Positions 1-12,474 of a stretch of 64,000 bases of DNA are shown in pieces (position 1 is the stretch's first letter; the number at the start of each line of letters is the position of its first letter). The stretch covers positions 186,001 to 250,000 of the forward strand of contig JANFOG010000009.1 in NCBI GenBank assembly GCA_024336345.1. The letters run 5' to 3'. This DNA comes from Mariannaea sp. PMI_226. Its lineage: Eukaryota; Ascomycota; Sordariomycetes; Hypocreales; Nectriaceae. A program made the position numbers and the translations under genes. The notes below the pieces were generated by a model, which saw only the letters and a list, made by a program, of their open reading frames with translations, searched no databases and was not told where the DNA came from.

Positions 1-57
1 GCTTGGACTAGATAGTAACAGAGGACCCCCGGGTGGGAGGGCGGGATCGTCACTCAC

Positions 58-1091
58 CTTTCAGTGACAAATAGAAGCCAAAAGACCCGCCGCCGTACTT
101 CACGATCGCCTGTTGACAGCCCACTATAGCCCTCCTCACTGGTGAGTTCGAGGCTCTGGGCGAGGGTTATGCTCTGGTTCAGATAAAACCAAGCACGGCG
201 AGTGTTGTTGAGGTTGCCATAGCCAGCAAACAAAAAGAAGGACGTTAAAAGAGAGTCCAGACTGCAGTCATCGATGACGCTGTATTGGGATAGTGACATC
301 TCAGCCATACTTAGGAGCATCTCTCCGTTAACTTGCGGCGTAGATGGAATCTCCACACTCAGGGGGTTTCCAAAACTCTCCGCTGCGTTGTCCAGCCCAA
401 GCTGGACGCGGGTAGCAGCGCAGAGCGAGACGACAAGTGCATATCGTGATGGCGTCAATTGCTCCAGTCGAGCAGCGTCAGCGAGCATCTCATGACCATC
501 GACCACGGGCATTATAGGAAACATGTGTCGTAGAAAGGCCTGTACGTGAGCGACCAGGCAGTTGGACAACTGCCGAGTTTGGCCCGCCGCATCGACCAGA
601 GCGGCGGTGGCATCTGAAGAGGAAGCCGGATAGGAGAACGGGGTGATGGGGGCGAGCGGAGCATGCTCTGGAGCCTTGGTTGCGAATAAGGAAGAGGCCA
701 GGAGCGTCGTTTGGCTCTGCACTTGATCTTTAATACGACTTATGTTCCTGCTTCTGGTCCTGCTTGTGCTTCTGCTTCTGCTTCTGCTCCTGTCACTGCC
801 ATTGAATCCAGGCGGACTGGTTGGTGTGGTTATCTCAAGATAGTCCTTATCAATGTCGGTCAGCCCCCGTCGCAGCTGAGACAGTCGACGACCAACGCCT
901 CTTTTGGGGCCTTTGCGCCGAATAACATGCAAATACCGGCATTGTAAAGACGACACGACGCAATGATTGCATGGAGAGCCCCGATCACATTTTATCTTGC
1001 GGCAGCGGCAATTATCGCAGGCTTGCTGGGGGTTCTGCTTTTCCTTTTGCCCGCTGCCTCTCATTGTGCTGATGGCTGACGGTAGATGCAT
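58..1091 (-). CDS. Zn2Cys6 transcription factor, 5' part only (runs off the window)
   Basis: Probable fungal binuclear-cluster regulator, acting in the nucleus. With the ATG at 1091 a C-x2-C-x6-C cluster starts near residue 25 (CDNCRCRKIKC), followed by CNHC and a last Cys, then a basic linker (RRKGPKRGVGRR). A run of Arg-Ser pairs (about residues 100-120, coded by the CTTCTG-like repeat near 768-790) follows. A later region (AFLRHMFPIMPVVD onward) looks like the start of the fungal transcription-factor middle homology domain. A second ATG at 1064 is also possible. The reading frame ends at a good 5' splice site: the exon stops at 58 and GTGAGTG follows on the minus strand. The gene therefore continues beyond the left edge. 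The target pathway cannot be read from this part. Confidence 0.85.
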
Positions 1092-3081
1092 TCTCTCTCT
1101 CACTCTTTTTTTTTTCTTCTCCCTTTCTTTGGGCCTCCTGGGAACAAAAACGCTTGAGCGAGACGACGCGATGACTCCGTTGAATAATGCGGGGTACCCA
1201 GCAGTTAGACGAACTACCACGTGCCTAATACATAGTAAGACCGGGGGAGGGGACTTCCTGTGCCGGACATCGGCAAAGGGACATTACTCCTCTGCTGTGG
1301 ACGGAGCAGTGTGTAGCTTGGAGATGATCGTCGGTGGTCGCTAATACGAATGGGGTAATTCTCGGACGCGAACCCTTGTTGGAGCAGAGAGGTGAAGACT
1401 GGAGTGGTCGTGGAGAAGTGTCATTTAAGCGTGTCGGCTGTTGGCGGGGAAGACCAGAATAGCCCTATTCCCTGCGATCGACCTGACTCCGTACTCCTTG
1501 ACTATTAACTACAGTAGGGAGTAGTCTACATTTTAACTTCTGAGATGCCCAGTCTAGCTGGACGTAGTACGACGTAGGTAGTAGATGTCAGGTTGAAGCT
1601 TGGGAGTGGAGGCGACTCATCAAAGCTTGAACCAGGTAGACCCGAGTCCTTGGGCAGAGGTGGTTGTGTTGAGTATTGATTTGGGTCTAGGGTGAGGCGT
1701 TGGGACTAGTTAATTCGCCACCTGCGTCTGTCAAAAAGAAAACGCTGTTAATCGCGCCACTTCTTCAGGTTGTCAGGTTGTTATCGCAAATAATTAGTAT
1801 CATAGTTATTGTCATTTTCTTGTCTACTGTTTCTTCTCCTTAGCGTAGGGCAATGCCACCATCACTGACTCGAGTTATTTGAGTGGCGGACTGGAAGGGA
1901 GAGAGCTCATCATAAATGCCCGACTTAGCCTGGTTCCTTCATGTCACGGCACTTATTGCATGGGTAGTTTTCATTGGCCTGAGAGTTGGAACAAAGTCTC
2001 AAAAGATAGAATATTAATTAATAATTATAATACGAAAAAGAATTCCACAGAGGCGGGCCCAGCACTGTTGAGAATTTCATGAAAAACACCGAACTTAACG
2101 TTTACTGGTAATGGTCAGGTCATAATGCTGGGTAATATATCTAGGTACCCTTGCCTCTAATCTCAGAGTAGTAATTCGATGGTTATATGTTATTGTAGCT
2201 CGTAGCTTGGTTTATTGACTTGCAGCTTCGTATCCGGTCTTGGAACTATGGTCCGGCATATCGGCAAACCTCGAGATCCTTTCCAACTTCATAACATCTA
2301 ATCACCTTTTTCATTCTAGTGATTTTTGACGGGTGGCTGTAGCTCCCATAGCTCTGAATTATCGCGCATTCCTAAAGAGTTCAAGACTGGAGAGCTGACT
2401 TTGCTCTTTGCTTTAATAGGATGAAGTTTGCGGCCGTGTGTATGAAGAACATCACAAAGATCGAGATATTTGTCATGCTAAGCTCAAAGGCGTTTACGGC
2501 GGCGAGGAGGAGCATCCAGGCCAAAGAAGAAAGGAGATTGGTGCTGTTTATTTCCCCGTGCAGGAGGAGGATTTGTTAGTTAGCTATAGTGTGTGGACCC
2601 CTGTTCCTCGGAAGTTCGGAGCCGGGACCAGCGTCTCAGCTGTCTTTTGCTAGAGCATGGTAGTCTACGAAGTAATCGTTTGCTTGTAATACCTAGAATA
2701 AGTTATGACCAACGAAGTGAGCACAATAGTTCCACTGTGACGTGCTGATGATACATGTCTACCGGAAGGAAATCACCGATACCCATGTTGAAAAGTTGGA
2801 GAGAATGAAACTGTGAGAGCGGAAGTTTTTGGCCTCCAAAGGACCTACTACATAATATTATAAATTATCACAGTCGAGAAATACTTGAGACACGGCAAGG
2901 AACTCAAAATCAACCTTTGTTCGCGAAATTCGCTGGGAAATATAATAATCTAGGTATTGTAATCTGTAGTTAGGTGGTGCGTTTTGATGCTGACAAAAAG
3001 GTGGTGCGGAGCATCTCGTTGGGGTAGCTTGGAGGTGGCTATCCTCACCACATTTAAGGGCTGATTGAACCTCGTCTGACC
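1092..3081. other. intergenic, no gene recognised
   Basis: About 2 kb upstream of the Zn2Cys6 regulator. It has AT-rich patches and only short reading frames without recognisable motifs. It probably contains the promoter and 5' UTR of the regulator at its left end. Confidence 0.5.
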
Positions 3082-3200
3082 ACATACGACCATAGCTCTT
3101 AGAAAATACTGGATCCCGTCTGCTCTCCGTACGTCAAGCTGAGAAGCGGCAGACTAGTACTCGGGTCGGTGACGACCGGGGAATCCCTGCTGTTGTATGT
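3082..3200 (+). rRNA. 5S ribosomal RNA (copy 1)
   Basis: 119 bases starting ACATACGACCATAG and ending GTTGTATGT, so the two ends pair as helix I of 5S rRNA. It contains the internal RNA polymerase III control region (GGGTCGGTGACGACC). A run of T residues follows about ten bases after the end, as expected of a Pol III terminator. Dispersed single 5S genes are normal in Aspergillus-type and Neurospora-type genomes. It belongs to the main sequence class of this window (CTCTCCGTACG, AGTACTCGGG). Confidence 0.9.
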
Positions 3201-5283
3201 TTTTGTTTCTCTTTTTTTTTTCGTTTTGCTTGATTTTGCTCTATTGGTTTGCTAATAGTTGACCTCATGTTGCTGGAGCTCTTCCCCACGCCAATTCTGA
3301 TACCAACATCGGTCCGGAACATGGCTGGGGTGTATCTCCCAGTTGGACAGAACTTAACGGGGTTTCTGAGCACTTAGGAGCTAAACCCAGCCCGACCTTT
3401 AACCGAATCGGTCTCCTCTCCGTTTGTCGAGGGCAAGAAGCGGCGACGGCCAGCGACACCTTACTGTTTCATGTTTTTTTCTCTTCTCCTCAATTCAGAA
3501 ATAAGACATAATTATTCTTTACGCGACTCGAATATTTATCAAAGTTTACCATCTCATTCTCTCCTTCGACGAGGGAGAGAAGGTGTGGATCTGGTGATCA
3601 AGACTTGCTAGACATCAGTTTTGTGGCGTTACATTGTTCCGCTACAAGCTTGGAATTCACCAGGAACAATAAATACGCTGCTGTCTATGCGGTAAGCTAA
3701 TTAGTAACCTTGTCCAAGTCGACGTAAGTTGTAATATTGTTATTAGTTGTGGTTGTCTTACGTATTGTAGAAATAAAATGGATTCAGTGTTTCCTTATTT
3801 ATATCTTAAGAAAATAGCCCGTGAACAATCTTTATAGATATTTTTGGTAAGAAACAGTTAGCCTGAGATCTAGTACAATAAAAAAATTAAAAAGAACCGG
3901 AATAAAAAGGAAGTCAATATCAACGAATCCTATTTCCCTTTGAAGACTCTGTGTTGCAATATTGTAAATATCTAGCGTTTGGATCGAGGTATAATCATTC
4001 TGCCAACGGGATTTCACAATAAACAATTCTATCATTATTGCGGGGATGTGAAATCACGCGTGAACGACTGCGGCGCGGGCCGGCTGGTGGGGAAGGCGGA
4101 CGTGAAGATCAAGGCGAGATGTGGTTCAGCCTCACCTAATTATCAGAAGGGTTTCGCGAGAATAATGGGGTCAATCCAGAAATGTCTCTCAATCGAATAT
4201 CCGGCAATACAATTAGAAGGAGCTACTGAGCTACTAAGGACTGTAATCGAATAAGCGCTACATCCAACACAATTGTTCAGAATAGAGCACTGGTCCAGTA
4301 GTATTGCATAAGGTATCTTTGGATATGCTGGGGAACATAAGAATGAAGCAAGGTAATTTCACTTAGTATACTTACTATAGAAAGCATTCAAAGCCAATAT
4401 GAAATCAGTGATGGAGATTGGAGAAGGACCTAATCATGATGACTTATTCTTCCAACCTAGGACCACCACAAGTAAACAAAAGTGTTTCTTCCAATTGCAG
4501 GGTGATTTAAAATGGTAACCCAAGATTTAAATTTTATGGAAGGGAATGGTTGAACTATTCTAGTATACTATTTTTATATCTAATTAGGGAGCACCATCTA
4601 TTTCTATTTATTTGATATGTCTCTATTTTATCTGTATATAAAAGACTTTAGCTGCGAATACTGCTCTTCCTAGGAGGGGACTGGGGTATAGGGTAGCATG
4701 AATTAGCCATTATCATCGTGGCAAGAATCTGTAACGAGGGCTTTCCCCCCCCCCCCCCCCCCCTTTTGCTAGTTTTCAAAATTGTGAGCGAGCTGAGCGA
4801 GACTGGTCTGCACATGCTAAGCCTAATGCTTTGGTGATTCTAAGTGGTGAAAAGTCGTGATTGGTGCACAAGGATAACAAACAAGGCAATCTAGGGCGTT
4901 GGGTGTTTTGGTGCTTTGCACAGAGTACTTGAGGCTACAAACTCACGCCTGGTATTAGTGTGATAGATAGGCACGCGGCATTTCGCTTGATGTGCGCCAC
5001 CTCTACTTTTGCGGCTGTGGCTGAGGGCAAATTGGTGGGGGTTTTGTCCCACCTTCCGCCACTTCCCAGCATGAGCCTGGCAGGCTCCAGTGACGTGTGT
5101 CGGTCGTTAACTACCGAAGCTGCTGCTCTGCTTCTGGCTCTGTCACTCTTTACTCCTCACACTTTGCTCCGAGCTGACGAAGCTTCTCTTCCTCCGCAAC
5201 TCTACGTTATCTGACCCGTACAACATCCGAGCTTTTTACTCAGCCCAGTAGAGTCAGTAATACAGAGCGGGTTGCACCAAACA
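3201..5283. other. intergenic, no gene recognised
   Basis: AT-rich stretch between a 5S gene and the deubiquitinase gene. It contains a long C homopolymer (listed separately). A short frame at 3979-4254 shows no family motif. The pyrimidine-rich part near 5000-5280 is probably promoter and 5' UTR of the deubiquitinase gene. Confidence 0.5.
4745..4763. repeat. C homopolymer of 19
   Basis: An uninterrupted run of 19 C residues flanked by TTT on the left and TTTT on the right. It lies in non-coding DNA. The exact length is the kind of value sequencing often gets wrong. Confidence 0.9.
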
Positions 5284-7860
5284 ATGGCGTGCCCGCACCT
5301 TGAGACCATCGGTAAAGGACCCCGCCAAAGCTTGGTTTCCTTTGTTTAAAGGAGCTGGCAGCTCCAAAGAGTTGCGACTATGATCCCCAAGACAAAGAAT
5401 GGGCGACTAACCAATTCGTCATAATCAGGGCTCACACCTCCGACTCCATTCCAATCTGTCTATCGCGAAGACTGCACCCAGTGCTTTGACTCGATCGTGA
5501 GTGAGCCTTTCGCCTTTTCGCTGTCCTTCTCCATTCACACTCTTTACTAACCTCTCCTCCATATAGGATGATCCCTCTGGACTCGATGTCTGTCTCCAGT
5601 GTTTCAACGGCGGCTGCGCCGGCGATCGGCTCCATAATAAGCTTCATCATGTCCTCCAAGGCCACCCTCTGGCCCTCAACATTCGTCGAACCCGTAAGGT
5701 CGTCGTCCGAGATGAACCCCCAGCCAAGATGTCGAAACTAGCAATTGCTGCCGAGACCGAAGAGGATCGATATGATACTGCATTAGCAGTCAAATGCCTT
5801 GACTGTAACACTGAGCTGGACAAGACGAGCCCCAAGCTGGCGCCCATCGTTGACAGCATCATGAAGGCCAACACCTTTTCTCGAAAGGAGGAAGTCAAGG
5901 CCTGGGAGCAAGAACTCACCAGCTGTGAGCACATCTTGTTGCTTCAGCAGCATGCATCCAAAAAGATTGAACAAGGCGCCCTTGGCCACTGTTTTGCTTG
6001 TGATCTGAAGGAGAACCTCTGGCTATGCCTGGAGTGCGGTAATCTGGGATGTGGCCGTCAGCAAATGGGCGGCGTTGACGGAAACTCGCACGCATTAGGC
6101 CATGCTCAGGCATCCGGCCATGGCGTGGCCGTTAAGCTTGGTTCGATTACACCCGAAGGTACGGCCGACGTCTATTGTTACAGATGCGATGATGAACGCA
6201 TCGATGACAACCTAGGTGAACACTTGGCGCATTGGGGTATCGTGCTCGCAGAGAGACAAAAGACCGAGAAGAGTCTTACCGAGATGCAGATCGAACAGAA
6301 TCTCAAATGGGACTTTAGCATGACGACCGAGGATGGCAAGGAGCTCAAGCCCCTATTCGGTGCTGGTTTAACCGGCTTGAAGAACTTAGGCAACAGTTGT
6401 TACCTTGCCAGTATTCTTCAGTGTCTATTTGACATGCCTTCCTTCCAGGAGCGTTACTTCCGGCCTGGCGATGACCTCCCGCTCGTCCAGGACCCAGCGG
6501 AGGACTTAGAAACGCAACTGCGGAAGATTGCTGATGGACTGTGGTCGGGGAGATATTCTAAACCTGATCTCGACGTCATTGGCGAATCTGGAATTAACCA
6601 CCAAAAGGGTCTTGCCCCCGCAATGCTCAAGCACCTGATCGGGCGGGGGCATGAAGAGTTCTCAACCATGCGGCAACAAGACGCCTTCGAGCTGCTTCAA
6701 CACTTGCTCAAACTAATTACCCGGTCTCAACACCCCGGCAATCTGGGTGATCCTACGCAGCAATTCCGATTTGTCTTAGAGCAGCGCCTGCAGTGTCTCG
6801 GATGCAACAGGGTCAGATACAGCACAAACGAGCAAGACAGCATCTTCATTGACGTACCTCTTGAGAAAATATCTGCCGATGATGGCACTGAAGCGAGTCC
6901 AGCAGCTTATAAAGCGGTTACTCTCAAGCAATGTCTTGACAACTTTACAGCCTCCGAAATGGTTGAGCTGACCTGCACAGCATGTGGAAGCAAGGATGGA
7001 TTTACGAAAAGATCACTCTTCAAGACTTTCCCAGATACTCTTGTTGTGAATGCTCGTAAAATGACAGTGGTTAATTGGGTGCCTATCAAAGTAGATGTTC
7101 CCGTCATTGTCCCCGACGAGGCCTTCATTTTGGACGAATATCTATCTCAGGGGCTCCAACCATCAGAGGAACAACTTCCCGAAGAGCCCGAGACCGAGGC
7201 TCCTGCCTTTGTTCCTGACGCGACCGCCCTGGCTCAGCTGGAGGCGATGGGTTTCCCCCGCAACCGCTGCGAGCGAGCTCTCCATGCCACCGGAAACTCG
7301 GATGCCAACGCCGCAATGGAGTGGCTGTTTGGCCATATGGAGGATCCCGAGATCGATGACCCTCTTGACTTGGGGGCAGAATCGACGGCAGGTAGCACCT
7401 CGGTCGATCCTGAAAAGATCCAAATGCTTGGCGCAATGGGCTTCGAGGCTCCCCAGGCCAAGAAGGCTCTCAAAGAGACTAGCGGTGATGTTGAGCGAGC
7501 CATTGAGTGGCTCTTCAGCCACCCCAATGATCCAGGCCTTGATGAGGATACTCCCTCAAACCCAGCTCCTCCTAAGGGACCTGCTGGAAGTTCCACGCTC
7601 CCTGCCAATTTCCAACTCTCCTCTATTGTTTGCCACAAGGGAACCAGTATTCATGCCGGGTAGGTTTGATGGGACATGCCCCGACACAGAGATCGACAGC
7701 TAACGATTGTTCCAGCCACTATGTTGCCTTTATCCGTAAATTGTTAGACCAGACCCCAACTTGGGTACTCTTCAACGACGAAAAAGTTGTCGAAGCTCAT
7801 GATATCGAAGAGATGAGCAAGTTTGCCTATGTTTATTTTTTCAAGAGAGTTCAGATCTAG
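5284..7860 (+). CDS. ubp14: ubiquitin carboxyl-terminal hydrolase of the UBP14/USP5 (isopeptidase T) type
   Basis: Cysteine protease that disassembles unanchored polyubiquitin chains and so keeps the proteasome pathway supplied with free ubiquitin. I assemble four exons: 5284-5311, 5429-5496, 5567-7659 and 7716-7860. All joins are GT-AG and in frame, giving 777 residues, the usual length for fungal Ubp14. The ATG starts MACPHLE, typical of the family. Domains in order: an N-terminal zinc-binding variant (ECTQCF-like region in exon 2), a ZnF-UBP domain at about 150-230 with its Cys/His pairs, the catalytic Cys box GNSCYL with Cys310, and two UBA domains at about 583-625 and 645-685. The His box GHYVAF holds His731 and is split by the last intron at its Gly codon. 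Nothing suggests damage. It is convergent with mad2 downstream. Confidence 0.95.
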
Positions 7861-8290
7861 GTTTGGAGGCACAGCGACGCGGCTTAGATGGATTTACTCG
7901 GATTCAGATGTACTCAGATTCAGACGAGGAAGGGGCGCGAGATTAGAAAGAAAAAGAAAAGTCGAGAAAACAGGGGCTCTCTCGAGCGGTCTCTTAAACA
8001 AGTTACAAGGACAGACACCACGCGTCGAATAGATACCAACAAATATTATACAAATCTGTCAACTTGTTTGTTGAAGATGTATGTGAAACCGAAGATAAGA
8101 ATACCCCATCGCGCCGTTCAACGCCATCCTGGCCATGCGGCCGGCCCTCTTCCGTCATCATGTGCAATGGCAAAGCTGCAAAATTTAAGATCGTTCTATA
8201 CAAGATTGCAACCGCACCCAATTTCCCTCGATCCTTCTAGCTTGCTCACTTTATTGTTTGCGTTTTATTCTTCGTCGGGGCTTTATCCCA
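7861..8290. other. convergent intergenic region
   Basis: 430 bases between the stop codons of the deubiquitinase gene (+) and mad2 (-). It should hold both 3' UTRs and polyadenylation sites. The open frame crossing it has no recognisable motif. Confidence 0.5.
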
Positions 8291-9326
8291 TTAATCAGTC
8301 AGGCGGTAGCTCACCAGCGTGTCTACCCTGTGGTTGGCGGTGCTGAAGCCTCGAAGCTGGACCTTTTCGCCATTCTCGATCTCTTTCGAGTCAGAGTCAC
8401 CCCACTCAACGGGCACCTCAGAGTCGGCGTCGGCATAGACGAGCACGTTGAAGGTGCAGTCACCGTGGAGCTGCGGCAGGAAGGTAACGGAGGCAGTGAT
8501 CTGGCGGAAGATGGCGGCGATTTCGGCCTGGATCTCGGTCTCCGTCTTCTCGCCGCCGGCTTGGAGGGGGGTAGCAGCGGCGGAGTTTTCTTGGTCGGTG
8601 GGTTTGGAGGATTTAGACTTGGACTTGGACTTTGTAGGTTGGAAGATTTGGACCTAGAGAGAGAATGGGGGATTAGCAGCTGCCAACGGAAGAATAACAG
8701 AAAGGCTTGAAATCGGAGGGTTGGAACTGGAAGGAAGTCATACATCGAATTGCCATCGCTCGACGTGCTCGCCTGTGTCCTTGTCTGTGATGACAATGAC
8801 CAGCTTGGAGATCTTGCCGCCCACCATCCATTTATCCAACTGAGACATGATCTTCTTTATGTAGGCCTTGACCTGATCATCGGCGGAAACCAGCATGTTG
8901 AGGCCATATTTCTTCACACTAGATATATTCGTCAGCTACTAAGTTCGTATCTCGTTCCGGTCGCACAGGGATGGGGGTGTAAAGTACGCTGTGAAGTCTT
9001 CGGCCGGGTAGACGCCTCGTTGGAAACTGCATAGCATGGTTAGCCAATAGGAACTTGACGAGGGTTGAAGAGAGAGGCGGGATATCGTACAGAATGGTAT
9101 GGATAGAGTATTGGAACTATTACGTGACGAGAATCACCTCCCACGGTCAGCTATTTGGCCAAATCATCTTGACAAAGAAGTTGATTGTGAGGACGGGAAA
9201 GGGAATCCCTTTCGTTCTAGGGGGAAAGGAACGTACGAATTCAGCGACAAGACGAGCACTGCCCTTTAGGGAGAGCTTGTGGACCTTGGATTTGTCCTTG
9301 GACTTGGACGACTCCTTTGACGACAT
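8291..9326 (-). CDS. mad2: spindle assembly checkpoint protein Mad2 (HORMA domain)
   Basis: Mad2 inhibits Cdc20/APC-C until kinetochores are attached. Five exons on the minus strand: 9326-9237, 9116-9091, 9026-8988, 8918-8744 and 8653-8291. All use GT-AG introns and join in frame to 230 residues. Landmarks in order: a Ser/Lys-rich start, SLKGSARLVAEF, FQYSIHTIL, FQRGVYPAEDF, VKKYGLNML, ERWQFDVQIF, and near the end LRGFSTANHRVDTLVSYR, the Mad2 safety-belt region. A 26-base and a 39-base exon are unusually short but restore exactly the conserved sequence. The loop between QIF and the last third is Lys/Ser-rich and longer than in yeast or animal Mad2. The gene is convergent with the deubiquitinase gene. 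Confidence 0.93.
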
Positions 9327-9735
9327 TGTGTGTTGTGCTTCTGTGCGTTCCAGGGTGGAGGTTGGCTGACGTGGCAATGGGTACCAAACGAGGATCGTGA
9401 GCGCCTGTGAGTGTGCTGATGGAGACTCGGGTTCTGGTTGATGATAAAGTCGGAGCTGTTATCGCTTTGTTTACTTTGCGTCTTGCTTTGCTGGTTGCGG
9501 GGTGAGTAAGTGGGTTGAAGGTGGTCTGTGCATATTGCTTCACCGAGCTCTCACCGAGGTGAGGAGGAGTCAATTGTTCAGTTGGGTTGGGTTCTAGCTA
9601 AAATAGAGATGTATTCTTAATTTAATTTCAATCCAATAAGATAAAATCTCTAGTTCGGGTAAGTTCATGTTGATAATATCCTCTAGACTTTTATTACATC
9701 TTAATGGTCCCTTAAGGTCCTGGGACGTCTTGGCT
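9327..9735. other. intergenic between mad2 start and cofilin stop
   Basis: 409 bases that should hold the mad2 promoter and the cofilin 3' UTR, both genes being on the minus strand. No other gene is recognisable. Confidence 0.5.
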
Positions 9736-10507
9736 CTAATAGATCCTGCCCCTGGTAGCCGCCTTGACGACAGCATCCCAGTCCAAATCGTCCAAGTCAT
9801 CAGCATGGATAGAGGCCCCGATATTGAGAGCCCTGTTGAGATGTTCTCGAGTGCTTGCATACAAGGTTCGTGCCTATATACATGATTAATTAGAATGGTG
9901 GCCTGAAGACATTGCTAGACGAGGCATACCTTTACAGTTGTTGCATATGGAACCCAGGAGATGAATACATTCTTGATTCTAGGTCATTTGTCAGTCAGAG
10001 TCTCTTGTTCCAGTTTGAAACTAATTGTAGATATCAACGAAGAAAAAAAAGATGAAGAGATGGAGAGGAATATCTCTTGTGAGAGTTGAGTAGTACCTTG
10101 TGCCGCTCTCACCCAAGTCAATTTCGATTTGATAGACAGCGTAGCGTGGCGCAGGCTTTCCGTTCGCGTCAACCGCTGCCGCCAATTTCTCGAGAAAGAC
10201 TTCGTAGTCATTTTCAGTGGAAGTTTCGTCTACAACGACACTGCTTTCGTCATCGGAGATTTTACAAATCACGAAGCGAGGCGTGTTTGCAGTACGCTTG
10301 CCATGAAGTTGATGGACAGCAGTGATGCACTCGTACGAAACCTGGATTCTAAAGATTTTGGCCAAAGTTAATTCAGTAAATGAAAGAACATATGCAATGA
10401 TACAATCGGAGTTGGAGGACCTACCCTGATGGGTTCTATTGTAAGGAATTGTTTGTCAGTACTGAAACAATGGGCCATTAATCCACGAGGTTTAAACGTA
10501 CCGACAT
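9736..10507 (-). CDS. cofilin/ADF actin-depolymerising factor
   Basis: Cofilin severs and depolymerises actin filaments in the cytoplasm. Five exons on the minus strand: 10507-10502, 10435-10425, 10348-10097, 9978-9930 and 9873-9736. They join in frame to 151 residues, the normal cofilin size. The first exon is only ATG TCG and the second only 11 bases. Both are needed to reach MSNPSGIQVSYECI, which matches the usual cofilin start (GVSVSxECI). Other marks are FVICKISDD, the RYAVYQIE strand, KNVFISWVPY, and the long actin-binding helix TLYASTREHLNRAL. Compared with ordinary fungal cofilin it has insertions near HGKRTAN and AAAVDANGK. It could be a divergent second copy and not the main cofilin. 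Confidence 0.88.
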
Positions 10508-11629
10508 GTTGATTGGTGAAATAAGGTATCAAACTCAATTAGTGACTTAGCAGAGCGTATTCTCCTTTATTTTATTGAGAATTTGAGAATCAAATATGTT
10601 CTGAAAGGAAATGTCTGGGATAGATGTCTCTGGTGAAAACAAATGAATACACACCTAACAAAATATGGGAAGCTCTAAGCAGCAACAGGTTATTATAGAC
10701 ATCGCAATACAGGCAGCAAAATTAAACATATTATCCGATTAAGGCATCCGCCGACAGCAGTTGAAGTTGACGACACAATGTGGCGACAATTTCACTATGG
10801 TGATCCGCGAGAAATAATGCTGCCTGGCGTTGACCTCATTCGGTGGTTGTTCCCACATTCGGCCGAGCAGGCAGCTCAAATAGCCCGAATTGACAAAAAA
10901 GATGACAAAAATAGAAAGAGGTTCAATAGCTAGGAACTTTTAAGAGTGGGAGCCTAAGGCCATGCCGGAATAATTTACCCTGTGATGGTTCGGGGATCTT
11001 TTGGCATTGGGCACATCGGAGGAGACAGTTAGGGCTATGAAGGGATACACTGCATTTGAGAATAACCAAGGACTTCAAATAATTTTACGAAGAACCCCCA
11101 AGATCAAATATTTGCTAGTTGCTTTTGGTATCCATGATAGGTAAAGAATAGAGACAATTTTATCATGATGAAGACTCTGATAAGACGGTTGAGGACTGTG
11201 GCCACCGGCAACATTACGCCTACCAAAAAAACCAATAGCTTGCAGACCCTTCCTTCAGTCCAATGAGCCAAGGAGAAACGACCTAAGATATCAACTCTTT
11301 GTCTTCTCTGTAAAAAGCTTTGTCCAATGGGCTCATGATTTCTCATCGATCTTCATTTTATCCTGTTGCTGACCTTGGATATACAGGTGCCTGTCGTTCC
11401 AGGCGACCCATTTGAAAGCCTTTGGCGTTGGTAACAAAAATTTCGTTGGCGGCACTTGAGTCTCCGTAATTACAGGAGGGGAAGTACCTAAACCTTAGTG
11501 CAGTTACGTACGAAGACCTGGAAGCAAGACTGATGAACCAACAACTACATTGACTGGATGCTTCAAGCATTAGATAAAACATAATTCGGTTTCTAGAGCT
11601 GACAAAACAGAAATTTGGAAAAAAAAAAA
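10508..11629. other. intergenic, no gene recognised
   Basis: AT-rich stretch upstream of the cofilin gene. Only short frames without family motifs are present. The left end probably holds the cofilin promoter. Confidence 0.45.
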
Positions 11630-11748
11630 ACATACAACAGCAGGGATTCCCCGGTCGTCACCGACCCGAGTACTAGTCTGCCGCTTCTCAGCTTGACGTA
11701 CGGAGAGCAGACGGGATCCAGTATTTTCTAAGAGCTATGGTCGTATGT
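11630..11748 (-). rRNA. 5S ribosomal RNA (copy 2)
   Basis: 119 bases on the minus strand with the same termini, internal control region and fold as copy 1. It is followed on its own strand by a 12-13 base T run (the A run at 11619-11630). It belongs to the main sequence class. Copy 3 lies 79 bases upstream on the same strand, so the two form a tandem pair. Confidence 0.9.
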
Positions 11749-11827
11749 ACCAGAACTAGTTAGAATTCTGGCTTAAGTGGACAGACTGCTGTTCGATGAA
11801 AGAAAAAGGTCTAGATTGGAGCAAAAA

Positions 11828-11946
11828 ACATACAACAGTGGGGATTCCCCGGTCGTCACCGACCCGAGTACTAATCCACCGCTTCTCAGCTTAACGTGCG
11901 GAGAGCAGACGGGATCCAGTGTATTCTAAGAGCTATGGTCGTATGT
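11828..11946 (-). rRNA. 5S ribosomal RNA (copy 3)
   Basis: 119 bases on the minus strand, nearly identical to copies 2 and 6. On its own strand it is followed by a run of six T residues (A run at 11823-11828). Same internal control region and helix I termini as the other copies. Confidence 0.9.
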
Positions 11947-12474
11947 ATCTGCTGGTGCTACGATACAGACTATAACCTCAGTATCCCCCCCGCTGCTCCA
12001 CCGAGCACCAGTGAAAACGCGCTATGAGGCAGTCGGATTTACCGAACTATTGTTTAGCTCGTTCTGTGTGCTCTTGAGTGAACCTACCAAAAATGAATCC
12101 ATTTTCTGATTATGGCGATGGCTCACCTGTTGACGACGAAACCAGCGAAGGAAATTCGACGTCGTTTCGATCCGCTGTTGAACATCATGTAGTAAGAACT
12201 AGCCATTTTTCGAGTGCCATCCCAAGCGCTCCAAGTCAGCTTCATTACATCTATTTTTTGTTTGCCTTATTGCTTAAACTTAGAGAGGTATAATTGAGAC
12301 CATCTTACATTACTTCTATGGAAGGGTCCAACCTTCGATATTGCCGCTATAATTTATAGCTAAGCAGTTTAATAGCAACTTGAGTTAGAGGCCGGAAAAA
12401 AAAAGATCAAGATTAAAATGATTATGATTCTCCTTCTTGAATATATATGCTAAAAAATCACTTGGGCTTTTTTC
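11947..12474. other. intergenic, no gene recognised
   Basis: 528 bases between 5S copy 3 and the DUF3632 gene. A 71-codon frame at 12078-12293 has no recognisable motif. I see no gene. Confidence 0.45.

Noticed and set aside
4960..5214. 84-codon frame upstream of the deubiquitinase gene
   Set aside because: No family motif and low complexity; it lies in the probable promoter and 5' UTR.
8258..8710. Long plus-strand frame across the last mad2 exon
   Set aside because: It is the complement of the real Mad2 C-terminal exon and has no motif of its own.
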